Source: Pseudomonadota bacterium (GTDB taxonomy: Bacteria > Desulfobacterota > Desulfobulbia > Desulfobulbales > JAGXFP01). Taken from it: a stretch of 64,000 bases of DNA. The notes below the pieces were generated by a model. The model made no database searches and had not been told where the DNA came from. It saw only the letters and a program-made list of their open reading frames with translations. Below are positions 37,358-46,331 of this stretch, one piece after another. Position numbers and translations under genes: made by a program. How positions within the stretch are numbered: position 1 is the stretch's first letter; every line of letters begins with the position of its first letter. The stretch spans positions 27,405 through 91,404 of the forward strand of contig JAHJAA010000060.1 of assembly GCA_018814305.1 (NCBI GenBank). The letters are read 5' to 3'.

Positions 37358-37478
37358 TGAGCGATGGTGACCTTACGGCCGCGAAAGGAACTTAAAAAAT
37401 AAGAATTTCATGTGATTCGGGTCGCCTGTGCTTTATTAACAGAACGGGGTGTGATACCTTGTTTCTTTGCTCTTTTAC

Positions 37479-37513
37479 CTTCCGACTTCTGACTCATAAT
37501 TCCTGACTCCTCA
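37479..37513 (+). repeat. Heptad tandem repeat (CTTCTGA-type) before GT-C gene
   Basis: Five 7-base units (CTTCCGA, CTTCTGA, CTCATAA, TTCCTGA, CTCCTCA) lie immediately before the ATG at 37517. The tract is pyrimidine-rich where a Shine-Dalgarno sequence would be expected, so the gene has no visible ribosome-binding site. Confidence 0.6.
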
Positions 37514-37516
37514 CTT

Positions 37517-39400
37517 ATGATCCTGGCCGAACGAACCCTGCTTCGCAACCACCTTCCCCATCTGCTGGTTCTGCTCCTGCTTATTGGGATCATTTATATT
37601 CCCTCATTTGATGTGCCTTTTCTCTTTGACGATTTCCCCAATATCGTTCTGAATCCTGCGGTGCACGCCGAAACTCTAAGCCAGTTAAGCAAATCATTTC
37701 ATTCCGAGATTTCAGCCAGCCGCCCCCTGGCCATGCTCACCTTTGCGGTCAATCATCTTCTGGGCGGGTTAAACGAATTCGGATACCACCTCATCAACCT
37801 GCTGATTCATCTGATCAACGCCTGCCTGCTTTATTTTCTGCTACTCCAGATGCCGGGGCAGCAAGACTCTTTCGCCCCGAAAGCCGCTTTTCTGGCGGCA
37901 TCACTTTGGGCGGTCAATCCGGTTCAGACCCAGGCAGTCACCTATATCGTCCAACGGATGACCTCACTATCAACCATGTTCTATCTCTGTGGTCTGCTCA
38001 GCTATTGCTCCTATCGTCGTGGGGACCTCTCCGTTAAACCTGCCGCACTCTTGATCCTCGGCTCATTTCTTATCGGCCTTGGGTGTAAAGAAATCATCCT
38101 GACTCTGCCCCTTGCCCTCTTGCTCTTTGATTTTATTTTTTATCCGATTGAGCTCCGCCGAAACCGGTGGCTTATCCTCACCACCATCCTTCTTTCCGGT
38201 GCTCTTGCCCTAATCTACCTGCACGGTCATCCAACGAATTGGTTTTCTCCCCTGCCCAATCGGAATTTCAGCGCCTGGGAACGGGTCATGACCCAATGGC
38301 GGGTCCTCTGGCATTACCTTGGCCTCTTTCTTCTGCCCATTCCAAGGCAACTCCACCTGACCTACAACATCTCCGTGTCCAAAGGACTCCTGAACCCAAC
38401 TTCCACCCTGGTGGGGGGGCTGGCCATCTTGACCTCGGTCATTGGCGCATTTCACCTCAGGAAACGGTATCCCCTCATTTCCTGGAGCCTCCTGTTCTTT
38501 TTTCTGGCAATCGGTCCGGAATCCAGTTTTATCGGCCTGGAGATGGCCTTTATCCACCGGCTCTACCTCCCCACCCTCTTTCTGTGGTGGGCGGTCATTA
38601 CGACCCTGCCGGTTAAAAGCAGGGCCGTGGTCTCACCTGTGCTGCTGATGCTCATAACCCTCCTTGCCTTCTGGACCATCGAGCGGAACAACGAATGGCA
38701 AAACCGGCAACGATTCTGGGAATCCAATATCAGCCGGGGCGCCGAGACCGCCCGGGCCAAAAACAATCTGGCAACCGCCTATATGGACGGCGGTCGTTTT
38801 GAAGAAGCCCTGGCTTTGCTTGATCAGGGGCTCGCCATGGACACTCCGCGGGAAGAAGATCGCCAACTCCTCCTCTATAATCGCGGATACAGCTTGTTCT
38901 ATCTGAACCGTCACCCGGAGGCCCTGACCACTTTCCAGAGAATCGCCCGAGAATACGGAGGGTTCCGTCATACTTACTTGTTCATTGGTTCGATCTTTCT
39001 CAAGGCTGGAGACTTGAAGCGGGTAAACGTGTTAATCTCGGAAATCCGTCGGTACCCGGAAATCAGTTATCAGGGCGACATCCTCGAAGCTGAACTTCTC
39101 CAGGAAAAGGGACAATATGACGAAGCCTGGGTTCTGATCCATAATACCCTTGATCATTCAGGGACCCGAGCCATTTATATCCAACAGCGCCTCCAACTGG
39201 AGCTTGCCCAAATAGCAATGAAGCAGGGAAACTTCACCGAGGCCTATAAGATCTTCATCGCCATCACCGAACGTTATCCTGACAACTATTCCGCCTGGAA
39301 GATGATCTATCTGATGCTGGAATCGGCCGGAGATCACGATCATTCCGCCAAGGTTAAAAAATTTCTTGAGGCTAACGGCATAATGGTCGAAAAGCCGTGA
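37517..39400 (+). CDS. GT-C-type membrane protein with C-terminal TPR repeats (candidate pilin glycosyltransferase)
   Basis: A 627-residue protein with about ten membrane helices (15-400) followed by TPR-like helical repeats (about 415-620). After the first helix the loop has PFLFDDFPNIVLNPAV; an acidic pair in this loop is the hallmark of GT-C/PMT and TMTC-like glycosyltransferases, which use a lipid-linked sugar. Its place between the pilus assembly genes and the major pilin suggests it glycosylates pilin, as some TfpW/PilO-type enzymes do. That role is inferred. The gene lacks a visible ribosome-binding site. Confidence 0.65.
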   Translation: MILAERTLLRNHLPHLLVLLLLIGIIYIPSFDVPFLFDDFPNIVLNPAVHAETLSQLSKSFHSEISASRPLAMLTFAVNHLLGGLNEFGYHLINLLIHLINACLLYFLLLQMPGQQDSFAPKAAFLAASLWAVNPVQTQAVTYIVQRMTSLSTMFYLCGLLSYCSYRRGDLSVKPAALLILGSFLIGLGCKEIILTLPLALLLFDFIFYPIELRRNRWLILTTILLSGALALIYLHGHPTNWFSPLPNRNFSAWERVMTQWRVLWHYLGLFLLPIPRQLHLTYNISVSKGLLNPTSTLVGGLAILTSVIGAFHLRKRYPLISWSLLFFFLAIGPESSFIGLEMAFIHRLYLPTLFLWWAVITTLPVKSRAVVSPVLLMLITLLAFWTIERNNEWQNRQRFWESNISRGAETARAKNNLATAYMDGGRFEEALALLDQGLAMDTPREEDRQLLLYNRGYSLFYLNRHPEALTTFQRIAREYGGFRHTYLFIGSIFLKAGDLKRVNVLISEIRRYPEISYQGDILEAELLQEKGQYDEAWVLIHNTLDHSGTRAIYIQQRLQLELAQIAMKQGNFTEAYKIFIAITERYPDNYSAWKMIYLMLESAGDHDHSAKVKKFLEANGIMVEKP

Positions 39401-39536
39401 GTAGCCAAGGATGTTGAAAACGACGATAATATTTCCCAATAAACTTCCAACAAAAAGTTTTCATCACCGCTCAGTCTATGTTATTATTTTATGGTAATGC
39501 ATTTTTGATATCTTTATTAATCTAGAGGAGGAATAT

Positions 39537-39929
39537 ATGCTTCAAACTGAAAGGGGTTTTACCTTGATTGAGTTAGTCATGGTCATTGTTATCCTGGGAT
39601 TATTAGCGGCAGTGGCCGTACCAAAATATCAGGATCTCAAGACCGAGGCAGCCCAGGCCTCCGCAGAAGGAGTTTATGGTGGGGCCAATGCTGCCACTGC
39701 CATCAATTTTGCCGCCCGGCTGTTCAGCCCGACCAAGAGTGCCGCCATCACCAATGCCACCACCCTGATTGCGGCCATGGAAGGATTACCTGAAGGCTGG
39801 ACAATCACGGCCGGCAGCTTAACCAGCATTGACTTTCCGACCTATGTCATCCGAGTGGCGGTTGATGAGACCCCAGGCGGGGCAACCGCACCGACCAACA
39901 AGGCTCAATTGGCCAAGAGTGGTTTTTAA
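39537..39929 (+). CDS. mshA: Type IV major pilin (MshA-like)
   Basis: A 130-residue prepilin with a short six-residue leader, cleavage at G7|FTLIEL (mature Glu5 at residue 12), and the hydrophobic helix to about residue 32 followed by KYQDLKTEAAQASAEGVYGGANAATAIN-type residues. The globular part is small, Ala/Thr-rich and lacks cysteines, so there is no D-region disulfide. The very strong GAGGAGG ribosome-binding site and dedicated terminator suggest high expression, as expected of the major subunit. MshA assignment is by context. Confidence 0.8.
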   Translation: MLQTERGFTLIELVMVIVILGLLAAVAVPKYQDLKTEAAQASAEGVYGGANAATAINFAARLFSPTKSAAITNATTLIAAMEGLPEGWTITAGSLTSIDFPTYVIRVAVDETPGGATAPTNKAQLAKSGF

Positions 39930-39954
39930 TTTTTCAGCTCATCAACTTCCAAAT

Positions 39955-39992
39955 AAAAAAAGCCCTGCCAGGTTTACCGGCGGGGCTTTTTT
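39955..39992 (+). terminator. Rho-independent terminator after major pilin
   Basis: AGCCCTGCC (39961-39969) pairs with GGCGGGGCT (39979-39987) with one G-T pair, flanked by an A run and a TTTTTT tail. It ends the pilin message 30 bases after its stop. Confidence 0.92.
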
Positions 39993-40006
39993 ATCCTGAA
40001 TAAATT

Positions 40007-40198
40007 ATGGAAACAATCATACTCTGGCTGATCATCGGGTTGGCGGCTGTTTATGCCGGAAGGGCCCTGATCAGAATCATCCAGGGGAAGAGTAAAGGAT
40101 GCGGTTGTAATAGCTCTCCCTGTTCCCCCTCTTCTCCTCAACAGATTCTCCCTGACTTCAGATCTGAAGATTCTGAAGAGGAGCCTCCCCTCTCCTGA
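40007..40198 (+). CDS. Small Cys-rich single-pass membrane protein (FeoB-associated type)
   Basis: A 63-residue protein with one N-terminal membrane helix (about 3-24), a short basic stretch (RIIQGKSKG), a Cys cluster GCGCNSSPC (about 31-39) and an acidic Pro/Ser tail. This is the plan of the small FeoB-associated Cys-rich proteins, but no feo genes are in the window. It begins 15 bases after the pilin terminator and has no strong ribosome-binding site. The family call is tentative; metal or redox sensing is only a guess from the cysteines. Confidence 0.55.
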   Translation: METIILWLIIGLAAVYAGRALIRIIQGKSKGCGCNSSPCSPSSPQQILPDFRSEDSEEEPPLS

Positions 40199-40218
40199 CG
40201 TCAATCTCCCCCCGTCAC

Positions 40219-41424
40219 CTATTCCAGCCGCTTCAGCGCCTCAGCAAACCGTTTCATGCCTTCCTCAATAACCTCCATTGAGGTGGCAAAGGAAAACCGG
40301 ATAAACCGGTCGGCACCGAAAGCGGCTCCCGGCACAGTGGCCAATAAGGCTTCGTCCAACAGATAATCCGCCAGTTCCACCGAGCCGGTGATGGTCTTAC
40401 CCTTAAACGACCGACCGAAATAGGCCGACACGTTTGGGAAAACATAAAAGGCCCCCCGGGGCCGGACACAGGGCACATCACCGATCTCCGCCAAGGCAGC
40501 CATGATGAAGTCAAGTCTCGGCAGAAAGGCCTTCTTCATGGTGATCGGAAAATCCTGGGGACCGGTCACCGCGGCCAAAGCGGCTTTCTGAGCAACAGAT
40601 GAAGGGTTCGAGGTTGATTGGCTCTGGATCTTATTCATGGCGGCAATCACGTGCTTGGGACCGGCGGTATAACCGATCCGCCATCCGGTCATGGCAAATG
40701 ACTTTGAGACCCCGTTTAAGATCAGGGTCTGATCCTTAAGTTCAGGCGCCACGTTAAGGATGTGAGGAAGCGAGGCATCACCGTAAGTAATGGTGTCATA
40801 GATATCATCGGTAATGATAACCCAGCCTTTTTCCTTGGCCATTTGGGCAATAGCTGTGAGGGCCTCCAGCGAATACACCGAACCGGTGGGATTGGAGGGG
40901 CTGTTCAAGATAATCCCCTTGGTTCGTTCGGTGGCATAGCGGGCCAGAACATCCGCTTCCAGATCAAAGTCCTTTTCCTCAGTAAGGGGCAAAATCACTG
41001 GAGTTGCCGCGGCCAGCTGAATGATATCCGGGTAGGACACCCAATATGGGGCCGGGATCAAGACCTCATCACCGGGTCCGAATAGAGCCTGGGCCATATT
41101 ATAGAGGCCATGCTTGCCGCCGCAGGAGACCTGAATCTGCTCCGGACTATAGTCCCAGCCATGATCAATCTGTAGTCTTCTGGCAACACCCTCACGAAGT
41201 TCCGGAATACCGGGAACAGCCGTATACCGGGTAAAGCCCTCGTCAATGGCCTGCTTCCCGGCATTTCTGACATGCTCCGGGGTATCAAAATCAGGTTCCC
41301 CGACACTGAAATTCAGGATATCGGCGCCTGCCGCCTTCAAGGCCTTGGCCTTGGCATTCACCGCCAGCGTGGGTGATGGTTTAATCCGTAAAACCCTATC
41401 CGCCAATACAATCTTCGAATCCAT
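40219..41424 (-). CDS. aspB: Class I pyridoxal-phosphate aminotransferase (aspartate aminotransferase, AspC/AspB)
   Basis: A 401-residue fold-type I aminotransferase that converts aspartate plus 2-oxoglutarate to oxaloacetate plus glutamate. Visible are the N-terminal SVGEPDFDTPEHV, SPSNPTGSVY, DDIYDTITYG and the PLP-lysine segment NGVSKSFAMTGWRIGY with the lysine in VSKSF, plus the C-terminal RFSFAT carrying the substrate-carboxylate arginine. It is the 1-beta type common in this lineage. The ATG at 41424 follows GGGAG by four bases; an in-frame start at 41514 lacks one. Confidence 0.88.
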   Translation of the reverse strand: MDSKIVLADRVLRIKPSPTLAVNAKAKALKAAGADILNFSVGEPDFDTPEHVRNAGKQAIDEGFTRYTAVPGIPELREGVARRLQIDHGWDYSPEQIQVSCGGKHGLYNMAQALFGPGDEVLIPAPYWVSYPDIIQLAAATPVILPLTEEKDFDLEADVLARYATERTKGIILNSPSNPTGSVYSLEALTAIAQMAKEKGWVIITDDIYDTITYGDASLPHILNVAPELKDQTLILNGVSKSFAMTGWRIGYTAGPKHVIAAMNKIQSQSTSNPSSVAQKAALAAVTGPQDFPITMKKAFLPRLDFIMAALAEIGDVPCVRPRGAFYVFPNVSAYFGRSFKGKTITGSVELADYLLDEALLATVPGAAFGADRFIRFSFATSMEVIEEGMKRFAEALKRLE

Positions 41425-41563
41425 GATGCTCCCGTGACTCATGTCCATGGTAATTAGTACCTTCCCTTGACGTGAAGATACAGCCTGAGGTGAACAAAAC
41501 GACCATTGAACCACTCACCTCTCGAATCAAAAAATTTTCAAACTATACCCATTCGCATACCGA

Positions 41564-42364
41564 TTATAGCAAAGGGAGATCCTCCTTTGCATAATAAACT
41601 TCCTGCAAAAAAAGACCTTGGGCCGGTGCGGTCGGACTGGAAAGAGTGCGATCTCTCTTATCCCGAATACCTCTAAATTGATCCGGAGTCAATCTCCCCC
41701 TCCCCACCTCAACTGCGGCACCGACAATATTACGAACCATATGCCTGAGGAATCCATCACCACTGACGACCAGGGTCAACTTACTCCGGTCGCCTGAATT
41801 TTCATTAACGGTTGCCCTAAAGATAGTCCGAACCGCCCCCTTGCCCTCGGTAAAATTTCTATCGCGGGAACCGGCTCCTTCAAAACTGGAAAAATCGTGC
41901 TTCCCTACAATGAAGGTCAGGGCCTCTCGCATGGCGGAAAGGTCAAGATCGGTTTCCAGCTGCCACTGATAAAGCCGATCGGTTGGTACGCAGACACCGC
42001 CCCTGCAAAGTTGATAAAAATAGGTTTTACCCACTGCATTTTTCCTGGCGTGGAAAGAGGGTTCTTTCTCCTCAACCACAAGAATCCTGATCGCCCTGGG
42101 CAACAGGCTGTTTAAACCGCGCCTGAACCCCTCACTTGGAATGCGCTCATTATCCGTGAGAAAATTCGCCGTCATCCCCAGAGCGTGGACTCCGGCATCG
42201 GTCCGACCAGCACCGTGGAGGGAGACCAGCTGACCGGTCATGATTGCAAGTTGATCTTCCAATATCCCCTGAATCGTCTGAATCCCTTTCTGGCGCTGCC
42301 ATCCAGCAAGTCCGGTCCCGTCAAAGGCCACCACAAGCATAAGATTCCGCATAACAAAAACCAT
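41564..42364 (-). CDS. truA: tRNA pseudouridine(38-40) synthase TruA
   Basis: A 266-residue enzyme that isomerises uridines 38-40 in tRNA anticodon stems. The catalytic aspartate lies in GAGRTDAGVHALG; also visible are FDGTGLAGWQRQ near the N-terminus, the YFYQLCRG strand, HDFSSFEGAG and the FLRHMVRNIVG helix. The start is ambiguous: the ATG at 42364 has AAGAGG three bases away, the ATG at 42352 (MRNLMLVV) fits the family length better. It lies about 30 bases after argC on the same strand, the order often seen in this lineage. Confidence 0.9.
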   Translation of the reverse strand: MVFVMRNLMLVVAFDGTGLAGWQRQKGIQTIQGILEDQLAIMTGQLVSLHGAGRTDAGVHALGMTANFLTDNERIPSEGFRRGLNSLLPRAIRILVVEEKEPSFHARKNAVGKTYFYQLCRGGVCVPTDRLYQWQLETDLDLSAMREALTFIVGKHDFSSFEGAGSRDRNFTEGKGAVRTIFRATVNENSGDRSKLTLVVSGDGFLRHMVRNIVGAAVEVGRGRLTPDQFRGIRDKRDRTLSSPTAPAQGLFLQEVYYAKEDLPLL

Positions 42365-42391
42365 AGGCCTCTTGCCGGACCTCGCCAATTA

Positions 42392-43429
42392 TTAAGGAAA
42401 AAGCGGAACTCCAAGCAACCCTGTTTCCTCAGGAAAACCGCAGATCAAATTCATGTTCTGAACGGCCTGGCCAGCTGCTCCCTTGACCAGATTATCAATG
42501 GCAGAAAGAATTACAATGCGACCGGTCCGAGGATCAACCTTGAACCCGATATCGCAAAAATTACTGCCTCGGACAAATTGGGTTGCCGGGAAATCCCCAG
42601 CAGGACACATCCTGACAAAACGTTCATTCTGATAAAAGACTGAATAGAGATCAGAGATCTGGTCCCCACTGACCCCTTCAATTAACTTCGCATAAATCGT
42701 GCTCAATATCCCCCTTGCCATGGGAACAAGATGAGGGGTAAACGACATAACCACCGGGCAATCGGCCAATCGACCGACTTCCTGCTCTATTTCAGGGGTA
42801 TGTCGGTGTTCGGCAACCTTATAAGCCTTGAATCCGTCGCTCACTTCACAGTACAGAGAACCGACCGCAGCACTCCGACCGGCTCCGGACACCCCGGACT
42901 TCGAATCCGCAATGAGTGAATGGGGGTCAATAACCCCTGCTTTCAGGAGTGGGGCCAGGCCAAGAATAATGCTGGTTGGGTAGCAGCCCGGATTGGCAAC
43001 CAATTCAGTCTTAACGATTTCTTGCCGGTGAATTTCGGGAAGACCGTATACTGCTTTTGAAAGATATTCTGGGGCTGTATGTTTCTGATACCATTTTTCA
43101 TAAACCACCGGATCGCTGATCCTGAAGTCGGCCGAAAGATCAATCACTTTTTTCCCAGCTTCCATGAGCGTGGGGACAATCGACATAGCCGTCTGATGGG
43201 GAACAGCGGTAAAGAAGAGATCCGCCTTGGCAACTAATTCTTCCACAACCACATCGGTTACGACAAGATCCGCAAACCCCCGAAGATTCGGGTAAATATC
43301 AGAGAGTTTTTTCCCGGCATACTGGCGGGATGTTGCCACGGCTAAGGTGACCTCGGGATGGACACAGAGTAATCGGGCTAATTCTTCACCGGTGTAACCG
43401 GAAGCACCGATGATACCAACTTTCAACAT
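42392..43429 (-). CDS. argC: N-acetyl-gamma-glutamyl-phosphate reductase
   Basis: A 345-residue NADP-dependent reductase for the third step of arginine synthesis. It has the Rossmann motif [17 protein letters not shown] (about residues 5-21), the SADFR segment, the catalytic cysteine in ANPGCYPTS (about 153), and the SVSGAGRS-type segment ([11 protein letters not shown]). HTPEIEQE and the C-terminal half are full length. AAGGAAAAG lies before the ATG. It follows rpsI on the same strand, but a terminator between them shows that it is expressed separately. Confidence 0.96.
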   Translation of the reverse strand: MLKVGIIGASGYTGEELARLLCVHPEVTLAVATSRQYAGKKLSDIYPNLRGFADLVVTDVVVEELVAKADLFFTAVPHQTAMSIVPTLMEAGKKVIDLSADFRISDPVVYEKWYQKHTAPEYLSKAVYGLPEIHRQEIVKTELVANPGCYPTSIILGLAPLLKAGVIDPHSLIADSKSGVSGAGRSAAVGSLYCEVSDGFKAYKVAEHRHTPEIEQEVGRLADCPVVMSFTPHLVPMARGILSTIYAKLIEGVSGDQISDLYSVFYQNERFVRMCPAGDFPATQFVRGSNFCDIGFKVDPRTGRIVILSAIDNLVKGAAGQAVQNMNLICGFPEETGLLGVPLFP

Positions 43430-43570
43430 GTCTTTTCCTTTATAAGCTTGATTGACAATTTATGGAGGACGGGACCGGCAATAGAAACTCAATACCCGGT
43501 ATGATACTTTTTTCCAACGGATTTACAAAAATTCTCAGTTTTCGTAAAAGCCCGATCCCCTGAGATCAAA

Positions 43571-43616
43571 AATCAAAAAAATGGGGAAGAACGATATAAA
43601 TCGTTCTTCCCCATTT
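43571..43616 (-). terminator. Rho-independent terminator after rplM-rpsI
   Basis: On the minus strand a 17-bp perfect stem (plus-strand arms 43579-43595 and 43600-43616) closes on four bases and is followed by a run of T (the A run 43571-43580 on the plus strand). It ends the rplM-rpsI message. Confidence 0.94.
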
Positions 43617-43641
43617 GAAAGGATCGATATGCAATAACAAA

Positions 43642-44034
43642 TTATCGTTTGGAGAACTGGAACCGAGCACGAGCTCCCTTCTGACCATACTTCTTCCGCT
43701 CCTTCGTCCGAGGATCACGGGTCAAAAGTCCAGCTCTCTTCAAAGTCAGTCGAAACTCACCATCAACGTCAAGCAGAGCCCGGGAAATTCCATGACGCAT
43801 AGCTTCAGCTTGAGCTGATTTGCCTCCACCCTTCACAGTGGCCATAACATCAAACCGGCTCAGGGTATCAGTCAAGATCAATGGCTTTTCAATTTTCTTT
43901 CGAGAATCGCCGGCTCCAAAATAATCTTCAACGGCATAGGTTTTATTCACCAGGACATTACCCTGACCCGGCTTCAACCAAACACGGGCGATGGCGGTCT
44001 TTCTTTTTCCGGTGGCGTAATAACTTTCAGACAT
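43642..44034 (-). CDS. rpsI: 30S ribosomal protein S9
   Basis: Ribosomal protein S9, 130 residues, with the start [18 protein letters not shown], the core [20 protein letters not shown], and the very basic end [16 protein letters not shown] that reaches the P-site tRNA. The gene follows rplM by 29 bases on the same strand and forms the usual rplM-rpsI operon. Confidence 0.98.
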   Translation of the reverse strand: MSESYYATGKRKTAIARVWLKPGQGNVLVNKTYAVEDYFGAGDSRKKIEKPLILTDTLSRFDVMATVKGGGKSAQAEAMRHGISRALLDVDGEFRLTLKRAGLLTRDPRTKERKKYGQKGARARFQFSKR

Positions 44035-44063
44035 GCTCCTCTCCAGATATGGGAATCAATAGA

Positions 44064-44495
44064 TTATGACAATTCCATTGTGGTTGGTTGTTGGGCCTCA
44101 TGGGGATGTTCATCGCCAACATAGACCTTCAATTTCTTCAACTGAGCCCGGCCCAGGGTGTTTTTAGGAAGCATCCCTTTCACGGCTTTACGAATAAGTT
44201 CTTCGGGTTTTTTCTCAAGCATTTCACGAGCGGTCATTTCTTTAATGCCGCCCATGAAGCCAGTATGATGATAGTACTTCTTTTCATCCATTTTCTTACC
44301 GGTAAGATGAATTTTCTCCGCGTTAACTACGATCACGAAATCACCGACATCCATAAACGTTGAATAGTTCGGCTTATTCTTCCCGCGCAGACGAGTTGCA
44401 ATCTCGGTAGCCAAGCGCCCGAGAACTTTGCTGGTGGCATCAACTATATACCAATTTTTCTCGACTTCTTTAACCGGGGTCAGATACGTCTTCAT
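44064..44495 (-). CDS. rplM: 50S ribosomal protein L13
   Basis: Ribosomal protein L13, 143 residues, beginning [20 protein letters not shown] with the [16 protein letters not shown] core and a typical end. The ATG at 44495 follows GAGG by about ten bases. An in-frame start at 44510 adds five residues and overlaps the ribosome-binding site. Only about 20 bases separate the start from the hairpin/T tract following tRNA-Gly, so the operon promoter must lie within the tRNA region, or transcription reads through. Confidence 0.97.
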   Translation of the reverse strand: MKTYLTPVKEVEKNWYIVDATSKVLGRLATEIATRLRGKNKPNYSTFMDVGDFVIVVNAEKIHLTGKKMDEKKYYHHTGFMGGIKEMTAREMLEKKPEELIRKAVKGMLPKNTLGRAQLKKLKVYVGDEHPHEAQQPTTMELS

Positions 44496-44514
44496 AATAT
44501 ACAACCTCAAAATA

Positions 44515-44548
44515 AATGAAAAAAAGGTTCGAACGTGGTCCGAACCTT
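44515..44548 (-). terminator. Terminator or attenuator between tRNA-Gly and rplM
   Basis: On the minus strand AAGGTTCG and CGAACCTT (plus arms 44524-44531, 44541-44548) form an eight-base stem with a nine-base loop and a T run. It lies nine bases after tRNA-Gly and 20 bases before the rplM start, so it could end the tRNA message or act as an attenuator for rplM-rpsI. Confidence 0.8.
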
Positions 44549-44556
44549 ATATAAGC

Positions 44557-44631
<75 letters not shown>

Positions 44632-44662
44632 TTTTTCGAGCTGTTGTCGTTACAACGTGGCG

Positions 44663-44692
44663 ACTATAACCAAACCGACCTACCGATGTCAA
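44663..44692 (-). promoter_or_regulatory. Sigma70-type promoter for tRNA-Gly
   Basis: On the minus strand a perfect TTGACA (-35, plus 44687-44692) and TATAGT (-10, plus 44663-44668) are separated by 18 bases. The -10 lies 31 bases before the 5' end of the tRNA. It might also serve rplM-rpsI by read-through. Confidence 0.75.
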
Positions 44693-44763
44693 CAGAAAAA
44701 TCCGTTTTCACCCTCTTTAAAACCATCGTTGAAGATCGGGTTGACACAACCTCTACGAAATGA

Positions 44764-44937
44764 ATGGGAAATTGTTTTATTTAAAGATGTTACATGGTAA
44801 AGTTGCGTTCAATTCACTCAAACAGCTTGGTATTAAACATCCTGATACCGTTTGCTTAACTGTTAAGTTACCATAACCATATCATTATATACAACCCCTT
44901 CTCCAAAGATCATCATACCGAAAATGAGGACAATAGC
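44764..44937 (+). other. Intergenic region before hisB with 13-base palindrome
   Basis: No gene. It contains the odd palindrome CTTAACTGTTAAG (44855-44867) and a small hairpin GGTAT/ATACC just before it, which could be operator elements for hisB. No confident -35/-10 pair was identified. Confidence 0.4.
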
Positions 44938-45537
44938 ATGAAATCAGGTGGACCCAGAACGGGCACGGTTTCCCGGAAGACCAACGAAACGGATATAACC
45001 CTCACCCTGGACTTGGATGGACAAGGCAAAGCAACGATTAACACCGGAGTCCCGTTTCTCGACCACATGCTGACCCTCTTCACCGTCCATGGTTTTTTCA
45101 ACCTGACCATCGAAGCCCAAGGCGATACCGATATTGATGACCATCATACGGTGGAAGACTTGGGAATCTGCCTGGGGCAAGCTTTTAAAATGGCCATGGG
45201 GGACTTCAGCGGAATCAAACGCTACGGCTTGGCCGCAGTGCCCATGGATGAGGCCCTGGCCCGGGTTACCCTGGATTTTTCCAACCGTCCATTCCTTCAT
45301 TACGGGGTCCAACTCTCAGACCAAAAGGTCGGTCGATTCGATACCGCTCTGGCCCAGGAATTTCTGCGGGCTTTCACCCTCCATGGAGGCCTGACCCTCC
45401 ATGTCGAAGTGGTCCACGGTGAAAACACCCACCATATACTGGAGGCCGTCTTTAAAGCTCTGGCCCGGGGTATCGACCAAGCCACTTCACGCGAAGAAAG
45501 AAACGCCGGACCTCTTTCCTCAAAAGGCCTGCTCTGA
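44938..45537 (+). CDS. hisB: Imidazoleglycerol-phosphate dehydratase
   Basis: A 199-residue monofunctional dehydratase of histidine synthesis. It has two-fold repeated His clusters that bind manganese: LDHMLTLF and DDHHTVEDLG in the first half, FTLHGGLTLH and NTHHILEAVFKALAR in the second. The phosphatase domain fused in enterobacteria is absent, as in most bacteria. Other his genes are not present in the window. A TtcA-like gene follows closely on the same strand. Confidence 0.96.
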   Translation: MKSGGPRTGTVSRKTNETDITLTLDLDGQGKATINTGVPFLDHMLTLFTVHGFFNLTIEAQGDTDIDDHHTVEDLGICLGQAFKMAMGDFSGIKRYGLAAVPMDEALARVTLDFSNRPFLHYGVQLSDQKVGRFDTALAQEFLRAFTLHGGLTLHVEVVHGENTHHILEAVFKALARGIDQATSREERNAGPLSSKGLL

Positions 45538-45554
45538 AGCCGTTGGGCACCTCA

Positions 45555-46331
45555 ATGGCTATCACCCTTCCGGACACCGTCCAACTCCCCACCCTAAGTC
45601 AGACCCTGACCTCAGAAGTCAACCGACGGATTGGACGTGCCATGCATGACTATTCCATGCTCGATGACGGTGACAAGGTCATGGTGGCCGTATCCGGCGG
45701 CATTGACAGTCTGGTCTTGGCCTGGCTTCTTCTGCACTGGCAAAAGAAGGCCCCCATCACCTACCAGGTTCTGGCGGTTCATCTCGACATGGGATTTGGT
45801 GCCATCGAAGCAACACAGGTCAATGATCAACTCTGCCGACTTGGCATTAATTTTCATACGGAAACGACCGAATTCGGCAAGAAGGCCCTGGAGACTGAAA
45901 ACGGCCGTTCCGGATGCTACTACTGCGCCCGCCAGCGAAGGAACCGACTCTTCGAACTGGCCAAAGAAAAAGACTGTAACAAACTCGCCTTGGGCCATCA
46001 CCGGGAAGATATTATTGAAACCTTCTTTATCAATCTCCTGTATGGCGGCAACCTGAGCACCATGGTACCACGCCAGGACCTCTTTCACGGGAAACTCTCC
46101 CTGATCCGCCCCATGGCCTATCTGGACAAGACCGATATCATCGATATCGGCTCCAAATTGGGTGTTCGACCGGTTAAAAACCCATGTCCCCTTTCCGAAA
46201 CCTCAAAACGTCAGGAGGTCAGGGATCTCATGGCAACAATTTACACCAAGGACCCAATGATCAAATCCACTATTTTTTCCGCTTTAGGCAATGTCCGGAA
46301 GGACTATCTCCTGAAACCTACCTCCTTTTGA
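45555..46331 (+). CDS. ttcA: TtcA-family tRNA 2-thiolation (PP-loop) protein
   Basis: A 258-residue PP-loop ATPase with SGGIDS (about residues 48-53) and two CxxC-type motifs: GCYYCARQRRN near residue 117 and the downstream NPCPLSE near 210. This fits TtcA/TtuA proteins that carry a 4Fe-4S cluster and thiolate tRNA. The second motif shows a single Cys, so the third ligand should be checked. The ATG at 45555 lies 17 bases after the hisB stop. The TTG at 45543 is in frame but has no better site. Confidence 0.75.
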   Translation: MAITLPDTVQLPTLSQTLTSEVNRRIGRAMHDYSMLDDGDKVMVAVSGGIDSLVLAWLLLHWQKKAPITYQVLAVHLDMGFGAIEATQVNDQLCRLGINFHTETTEFGKKALETENGRSGCYYCARQRRNRLFELAKEKDCNKLALGHHREDIIETFFINLLYGGNLSTMVPRQDLFHGKLSLIRPMAYLDKTDIIDIGSKLGVRPVKNPCPLSETSKRQEVRDLMATIYTKDPMIKSTIFSALGNVRKDYLLKPTSF

